Shown here piece after piece: positions 58,962-64,000 of a stretch of DNA of 64,000 nt. The notes under the pieces were generated by a model. That model ran no database searches. It had not been told where the DNA came from and worked only from the letters and a program-made list of their open reading frames with translations. The position numbers and the translations under genes are program-made. Numbering within the stretch: position 1 is the stretch's first letter; the number at the start of each line of letters is the position of its first letter. Source of the stretch: Mixta gaviniae (GTDB lineage Bacteria > Pseudomonadota > Gammaproteobacteria > Enterobacterales > Enterobacteriaceae). The stretch lies in NCBI RefSeq assembly GCF_002953195.1, contig NZ_CP026377.1, positions 2,604,001 to 2,668,000 of the forward strand, read 5' to 3'.

Positions 58962-59606
58962 TCAGAAGCCCAGACTATCGAGCAGATCGTCAACCTGGTC
59001 CTGGTTCGCCACGACGCCAGGGGCGGCGGCGTTAATCTGCGGACCGTTGAGCAGGCTGTCTTCATCCCGCTTCTGACGCGCGTTCGCTTCCGGCATGTTC
59101 TCCAGCAGCACCATCAACAGCTGGCGCTCAATCTCCTGGATCACATCCATCATGCGCTTGATGACCTGACCGGTAAGGTCCTGGAAATCCTGCGCCATCA
59201 TGATGTCGAGCAGCTGTGCGTTGGTAAAGGACGTGTGTTCCGGCACGGCGGCCAGATATTCGCGCGTATCCGAAACCAGTACACGAGCGTCCGCCAGCTC
59301 GATTGGGTCTTCAAACCAGGCATCCCAGCGCGTCTTAAGATCTTTTGCGCCGCTCTCCAGCGCATCCTGACGCGGCTGTGACGCCTCTACGCAGTTCAGC
59401 GCACGCTCAGCGGCCTGAGCGGTCATCTGCACCACATAGTCGAGACGGTCACGGGCGTCCGGAATCGCTTCCGCCGCTTCAGCAATCGCCTGATCCAGTC
59501 CCAGTTCGCGCAGGCTGTCACGCAGCATGCGCGTCAGGGAGCCGATGCGAGAAATAATATCTTGCGCCGAAGCCGCATCGGTCGCTGGTTTCGTAAGTTC
59601 GCTCAT
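58962..59606 (-). CDS. cheZ: CheY phosphatase CheZ
   Basis: Dephosphorylates CheY-P. 214 residues, as in E. coli, starting at ATG 59606 after GGAGACGTG. The catalytic glutamine region [21 protein letters not shown] and the C-terminal CheY-binding peptide ([12 protein letters not shown]) are intact. It is the last gene of the receptor-cheRBYZ operon. Confidence 0.96.
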   Translation of the reverse strand: MSELTKPATDAASAQDIISRIGSLTRMLRDSLRELGLDQAIAEAAEAIPDARDRLDYVVQMTAQAAERALNCVEASQPRQDALESGAKDLKTRWDAWFEDPIELADARVLVSDTREYLAAVPEHTSFTNAQLLDIMMAQDFQDLTGQVIKRMMDVIQEIERQLLMVLLENMPEANARQKRDEDSLLNGPQINAAAPGVVANQDQVDDLLDSLGF

Positions 59607-59615
59607 CACGTCTCC

Positions 59616-60005
59616 TTACATACCTAATTTTTCGAAGATCTTACCTAACTTCTCTTCCAGGGTCGCTGCGGTAAAAGGTTTAACGACATAGCCGCTGGCG
59701 CCAGCCTGGGCTGCGGCGATAATGTTCTCTTTTTTCGCTTCGGCGGTTACCATCAGCACCGGCAGCTTGCCCAGCGTGGCGTCGGCACGAATGGTCTGCA
59801 GCAGCTGCAGGCCATCCATGTTCGGCATGTTCCAGTCGGAAATGACGAAATCGAAACCGCCCGCGCGCAGCTTGGTCAGCGCATCGGCGCCGTCTTCGGC
59901 TTCTTCAACGTTGTTGAAGCCCAGCTCTTTCAGCAGGTTGCGCACAATACGACGCATCGTATTGAAGTCGTCCACCACCAAAAAACGCATATTCTTGTCA
60001 GCCAT
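59616..60005 (-). CDS. cheY: Chemotaxis response regulator CheY
   Basis: 129 residues, a single receiver domain that, phosphorylated, binds FliM and causes tumbling. The acidic pocket ([11 protein letters not shown]), the phospho-acceptor Asp57 in [10 protein letters not shown], Thr in VTAEA and Lys109 in YVVKPF are all present. The ATG at 60005 ([13 protein letters not shown]) is chosen because it gives the family N-terminus and follows AGGAGTAGAT. Confidence 0.97.
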   Translation of the reverse strand: MADKNMRFLVVDDFNTMRRIVRNLLKELGFNNVEEAEDGADALTKLRAGGFDFVISDWNMPNMDGLQLLQTIRADATLGKLPVLMVTAEAKKENIIAAAQAGASGYVVKPFTAATLEEKLGKIFEKLGM

Positions 60006-60045
60006 ATCTACTCCTGTGTTATTTCGTCCCGCTGGACGGGCTCGG

Positions 60046-61095
60046 TTAAATTCGCAATGCCTGTCCGGCGCTAATTTTTGCCAGCATGTGCTGGCTGATT
60101 TGGTGGAGATCCACCACTTCACTGGCTCCCCCGTGAGCAATGGCCTCACGCGGCATGCCGAAAACCACACAACTCGCTTCGTTCTGGGCGATGGTCCAGG
60201 CGCCGGCGCGGTACATCTCCAGCAGTCCGGCCGCGCCGTCGTTGCCCATGCCGGTGAGGATCACGCCAACGGCGTTGCGTCCGGCGTGTTGCGCCACCGA
60301 CTTAAACAGCACATCCACCGACGGCTTATGGCGATTAACCGGCGGGCCGTCGTTCAGTTTCACCTGATAGTTGGCGCCGCTGCGCGCCAGCTCCAGGTGC
60401 ATCGCGCCGGGGGCGATATAGGCGTGCCCCGGCAAAATACGTTCGCCATCTTCCGCTTCTTTCACGGTGATCTGGCAGAGTTTGTTCAACCGCTCGGCGA
60501 ACGAGCGGGTAAAGCCTGGCGGCATATGCTGGGTAATCAGCAGCGCCGGGCTGGTCGCCGGCAACGGCTGCAGCACATGGCGAATCGCTTCGGTGCCGCC
60601 GGTAGACGCGCCGATGGCGATCAGCTTCTCACTACTCAGCAACGGGCCCGCCTTCAGCATCGCCGGTGCGGCCTGCGCGCCACGCGGCACCAGTCGGGCG
60701 CGGGCTGCGGCGCGGATCTTGTCGGCGATCATCTGGCTGTAGGCCATCATGCCTTCGCGAATACCCAGCTGCGGCTTGGTGACGAAATCGATCGCACCCA
60801 GCTCCAGCGCACGCAGCGTGACTTCCGAACCTTTCGCCGTCAGCGACGAGACCATCACCACCGGCATCGGACGCAGACGCATCAGCTTTTCAAGAAAATC
60901 GAGACCGTCCATACGTGGCATCTCAACATCCAGCGTCAGCACCTGCGGGTTGTACTGTTTAATCAAATCGCGCGCCACCAGCGGATCGGGGGCGGTCGCC
61001 ACCATTTCCATATCGGGATGGCTGTTGATGATCTCCGTCATCAGTTGTCGCATCAGCGCTGAATCATCAACGCACATTACGGTGATTTTGCTCAT
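60046..61095 (-). CDS. cheB: Chemoreceptor glutamate methylesterase CheB
   Basis: Demethylates and deamidates chemoreceptors for adaptation. An N-terminal receiver domain ([27 protein letters not shown]) joins a catalytic domain with Ser in [10 protein letters not shown], His in [10 protein letters not shown] and Asp in [10 protein letters not shown]. It has 349 residues. Its start overlaps the cheR stop by four bases. Confidence 0.97.
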   Translation of the reverse strand: MSKITVMCVDDSALMRQLMTEIINSHPDMEMVATAPDPLVARDLIKQYNPQVLTLDVEMPRMDGLDFLEKLMRLRPMPVVMVSSLTAKGSEVTLRALELGAIDFVTKPQLGIREGMMAYSQMIADKIRAAARARLVPRGAQAAPAMLKAGPLLSSEKLIAIGASTGGTEAIRHVLQPLPATSPALLITQHMPPGFTRSFAERLNKLCQITVKEAEDGERILPGHAYIAPGAMHLELARSGANYQVKLNDGPPVNRHKPSVDVLFKSVAQHAGRNAVGVILTGMGNDGAAGLLEMYRAGAWTIAQNEASCVVFGMPREAIAHGGASEVVDLHQISQHMLAKISAGQALRI

Positions 61096-61967
61096 GATCT
61101 TTCCTTAGTCAGCCCGTAAACCGTTTGTCCGCGCAGATAGAACTCTTTGCTTATCTGGCTGAAGTTTTCTGAGTGGCCGGCAAACAGCAGGCCGCCCGGC
61201 TTCAGCAGCGGAACAAAGCGCCGCAGGATCTTTTCCTGAGTTTCTTTGTCGAAATAGATCATGACGTTGCGGCAAAAAATCGCATCAAACGGGCCGGGCA
61301 GTGCCCACTCGTGCGCCAGCAGGTTCAGCTGGACAAAACTCACCGTACTGGCCAGCTCGGAGCGCACGCGCACCATACCGGAGTGCGGGCCGGTGCCGCG
61401 CAAAAAGAAGCGCTGCATCTGCGGCTGCGACAGCGTGCGCAGCTCCTCCTGGCGATAGATGCCCGACGAGGCCTTTTCCAGCACCTGCGTATCAATATCG
61501 CTGGCGTGGACCGAAAATTTCCCCGGCCCGGCGCCCAGCGTCTCCGCCAGCGTCATGGCGATGGAATAAGGCTCCTCGCCGGTAGAGGCCGCGGTACTCC
61601 AGACGTTGTAGCTACCGCCGCGCCGTTTGGCGTGTTCCGCCAGAATCGGGAAGTGGTGCGCTTCGCGGAAAAAAGCCGTCAGGTTGGTGGTCAGGGCGTT
61701 GATAAACGCCTGCCACTCCGCGCTGTTGGGATCTTGCTCCAGCAAGGCAAGATAGCGGCCAAAATCATCAATATTCAGCGTGCGCAGGCGACGCACCAGA
61801 CGGTTGTAAACCATTTCACGTTTATGATCGGCAAGCACGATGCCGGCTCGCTGATAAATCAACTGACTGATACGGCGAAAGTGCGTATCAGAGAGAGGCA
61901 AGCGCTGCACCATCTGGGCCAGCAGCGTCGCGTTCTCAGGTGGTGCCACTACTGTCGATTTCTTCAT
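61092..61967 (-). CDS. cheR: Chemoreceptor glutamate methyltransferase CheR
   Basis: SAM-dependent methylation of receptor glutamates. 291 residues. The helical N-domain ([21 protein letters not shown]) is followed by the catalytic domain with [27 protein letters not shown], and [15 protein letters not shown]. It docks on the NWETF tail found in the adjacent receptor. It precedes cheB in the operon. Confidence 0.97.
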   Translation of the reverse strand: MKKSTVVAPPENATLLAQMVQRLPLSDTHFRRISQLIYQRAGIVLADHKREMVYNRLVRRLRTLNIDDFGRYLALLEQDPNSAEWQAFINALTTNLTAFFREAHHFPILAEHAKRRGGSYNVWSTAASTGEEPYSIAMTLAETLGAGPGKFSVHASDIDTQVLEKASSGIYRQEELRTLSQPQMQRFFLRGTGPHSGMVRVRSELASTVSFVQLNLLAHEWALPGPFDAIFCRNVMIYFDKETQEKILRRFVPLLKPGGLLFAGHSENFSQISKEFYLRGQTVYGLTKERS

Positions 61968-62357
61968 CCAGGTTCACCCAACAAAGCAGTTTAAAGTTTA
62001 AAGGCGCCACTTCCTGGCGATGGCTTGTCAGCTTCTCGCCCTGCTTGCCTGCCTTACCCGCCTGCGGCGCATGGTGCGCTATGGCTGTCTGGCCCGACTA
62101 TCGGGGCGTCGCGCTAATCCGTGGCCGCTGCCGCTTCCTGATCAGCGCGGCATTCTGCTGTGTGACCCGATCTGGCCTTAAGGAGCGCGGCGGTGGCGCC
62201 GTCCCCCTCATTTGAAGCGGGGCAGAAACGTTCTGATATCGCGGCGCAGGCGTTGTCTGCCGCCCTCGCTATCAGAATGAAACCTCTACCTGCCCCTCTC
62301 ACCGACTTTTCCGTCAACACGTCTTTCTTATCGTTTACTGCCTGCAGCCGGCGAGAA
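61968..62357. other. Spacer between chemoreceptor gene and cheR
   Basis: About 390 bases without a credible gene. In E. coli a second receptor gene (tap) may lie here; no trace of it is seen. Confidence 0.5.
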
Positions 62358-64000
62358 TCAGAAGGTTTCCCAGTTCTCGTCGGAGGCGGCGGCCTTGCGC
62401 GCTACCGTTGTCGGCGCTGCGCCCGGCGCTTTTTTCGCTGCCATATTTACGTTAACGGCGGCGGCGGCGAATTCTTTACGAATTCTGAACACTGCGACCG
62501 CCTGACTGAGACGGCTGGCCTGTTCTTCCAGCGCGGCAGCGGCCGAAGCGGACTCTTCCACCAGCGCGGCGTTCTGCTGCGTCACACGATCCATCTCGGT
62601 CACCGCCAGGCCCACCTGGTCGATACCGCGGCTCTGCTCGTCGGACGCAGAGGCAATTTCGCCCATGATGTCGGTCACGCGGGTGACAGCGCTGACGATA
62701 TCGCTCATCGTCTCGCCGGCGCTTTCAACCAGTACAGAACCGGTATCGACACGCGCCACGGAATCTTCAATCAGCGATTTAATTTCTTTCGCCGCCTGGG
62801 CGCTGCGCTGCGCCAGGTTGCGCACTTCGCCCGCTACCACCGCGAAGCCGCGGCCCTGCTCGCCGGCGCGCGCCGCTTCCACCGCCGCGTTCAGCGCGAG
62901 GATATTGGTCTGGAAGGCGATGCCGTCGATCACGCTGATGATATCGGCGATTTTCTTCGAGCTGCCGGCAATGTCGCTCATGGTTTTCACCACGCCGTCC
63001 ACCACCTTGCCGCCCTTCTGCGCGGTCTCAGAGGCGCTCAGCGCCAGCTGCGACGCCTGACGGGCGTTCTCGGCGTTCTGTTTCACCGTGGCGGTCAGCT
63101 CTTCCATGCTGGCGGCGGTCTGCTCCAGCGAGGCGGCCTGCTGCTCGGTACGTGAAGAGAGATCGTTGCTGCCGGCGGTGATTTCGCTGGCGCCGGTGTA
63201 GATGGCGTCAGAGCCGTCACGCACGTCGCTGACGGTACGCACCAGCTCCTGCTGCATGTTCTTCAGGCTTTCCGCCAGCACGCTCATTTCGTTGCGGCCT
63301 TCCACCACGATAGGCTGCGTCAGGTCGCCGCTGGCGATATGACGAATATGCTCAATGGTGGTTTTCAGCGGACGCAGCAGGATCTGATGCATGCCGGTCC
63401 AGACCAGTGCAACCACGCCCGCCAGAATGGCCAGCACGATGCCGATAATCCACAGCGAACGCTGGTAGGCATCTTCATTCTGCTCGGCGCCGGCGGCCAT
63501 CAGCGTGCTGGTGGTCTGCGCCCAGTTGTTGTAGGCGGTTTCAAAATCGTTCTGATAACCCTGCGTCGGCTGATCAACGAATCCTTTCAGGTCGCCAGCG
63601 CCCAGCATTTGCACCAGCTGGCCCAGCGCGTCATGCAGCACTTTGTATTTGTCGCTTACCGCCGTCAGGTAAGGCATGCTTTTTATATCGTCAGGCAGCT
63701 CCTGGTTATAGGCGGCGAAATTTTTATCCGCCGTCTGCAGCTGCTCGTTAGCCATCGCCACCAGTTCGGCCACGGTGCTACCGCTGCCCATATGGTTGGC
63801 GTCCAGCATGTAGCGAATGCCGGCGCGGTTAAGGGTGTTGCGCGCCTGAATCAGGGCGACCCAGGTGGCGTTCAGGCTGATCTGCTCGCGCTGGATCTGC
63901 TGCGACAGCACAAAACTTTCCCGATCCCCTTTCAGGGCGTTGAAGAACAGACCGCTGGATGCGACCTGCAGTACAGCGAATATCGCCAGCACCATTACCA
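62358..64000 (-). CDS. Tar/Tsr-like methyl-accepting chemotaxis protein (start outside window)
   Basis: The frame is open to the right edge; about a dozen N-terminal residues (the cytoplasmic tip) are missing. First membrane helix [19 protein letters not shown], then a four-helix-bundle sensor with [12 protein letters not shown] and [18 protein letters not shown] similar to Tar/Tsr, second helix (about 195-215 from the visible start), HAMP, and signalling domain with [21 protein letters not shown]. It ends NWETF, the CheR/CheB docking pentapeptide. The Arg in INRA-like text (LNRAGIRY) resembles the aspartate/serine-contacting Arg. Its ligand cannot be decided. It leads the cheRBYZ operon. Confidence 0.94.
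   Translation of the reverse strand, partial: VMVLAIFAVLQVASSGLFFNALKGDRESFVLSQQIQREQISLNATWVALIQARNTLNRAGIRYMLDANHMGSGSTVAELVAMANEQLQTADKNFAAYNQELPDDIKSMPYLTAVSDKYKVLHDALGQLVQMLGAGDLKGFVDQPTQGYQNDFETAYNNWAQTTSTLMAAGAEQNEDAYQRSLWIIGIVLAILAGVVALVWTGMHQILLRPLKTTIEHIRHIASGDLTQPIVVEGRNEMSVLAESLKNMQQELVRTVSDVRDGSDAIYTGASEITAGSNDLSSRTEQQAASLEQTAASMEELTATVKQNAENARQASQLALSASETAQKGGKVVDGVVKTMSDIAGSSKKIADIISVIDGIAFQTNILALNAAVEAARAGEQGRGFAVVAGEVRNLAQRSAQAAKEIKSLIEDSVARVDTGSVLVESAGETMSDIVSAVTRVTDIMGEIASASDEQSRGIDQVGLAVTEMDRVTQQNAALVEESASAAAALEEQASRLSQAVAVFRIRKEFAAAAVNVNMAAKKAPGAAPTTVARKAAASDENWETF

Overview
The window is about 57% G+C chromosomal DNA from a member of the Enterobacterales, most likely Erwiniaceae (Pantoea/Mixta/Erwinia type). 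The backbone follows the Escherichia coli order pykA - lpxM - mepM - znuACB - ruvBAC - yebC - nudB - aspS - yecD - yecE - cmoAB ... cutC - yecM - argS - flhEAB - cheZYBR - MCP. The Erwiniaceae assignment rests on a dfoJAC-type desferrioxamine cluster whose last gene is an acyltransferase/NIS-synthetase fusion. It is inference; no species can be read from the sequence.

Layout. 1-1.4 kb: 3' part of pykA. 1.4-8.8 kb: a pyrimidine-rich repeat tract, a Fur-box-like site, dfoJ-dfoA-dfoC (hydroxamate siderophore synthesis) and an mdfA-type exporter behind a leader that ends in an intrinsic terminator. 8.8-23.1 kb: conserved housekeeping block covering lipid A acylation, murein endopeptidase, Zur-controlled zinc import, Holliday-junction processing under a LexA box, aspartyl-tRNA synthetase and the cmo5U34 tRNA-modification pair. 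23.1-26.6 kb: LysE exporter, DUF4385 protein, glycerol dehydrogenase and a secreted protein of unknown function.

26.7-39 kb is accessory. It holds a small phage-derived module (S24-type repressor divergent from lysozyme - holin - beta-helix spike, followed by a decayed second spike copy), a long stretch without convincing genes, a lipoprotein, a tRNA-like small RNA with its own promoter and terminator, an AriR-like small protein, a frameshifted zinc alcohol/formaldehyde dehydrogenase and a chemoreceptor with a FliA promoter.

39.4-49.3 kb is a 9.9-kb integrated island bounded by 23-bp perfect direct repeats. The right repeat is part of the cutC terminator. A tyrosine recombinase lies just inside the left end. 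The cargo is an inositol-type operon (transporter, IolG-like dehydrogenase, Hyi/IolI-like isomerase, IolE-like dehydratase) with a perfect sigma-54 promoter and an inverted-repeat activator site, divergent from a sigma-54 activator gene. A LysE exporter and phage debris, including a PrtN-like fragment, fill the right end.

49.4-64 kb returns to the backbone: cutC, a MalY/PatB C-S lyase, yecM, a 40-residue membrane protein, argS, flhBAE and the cheRBYZ operon with a Tar/Tsr-like receptor running off the right edge. All functional statements come from reading translations and motifs by eye; no database search was made.
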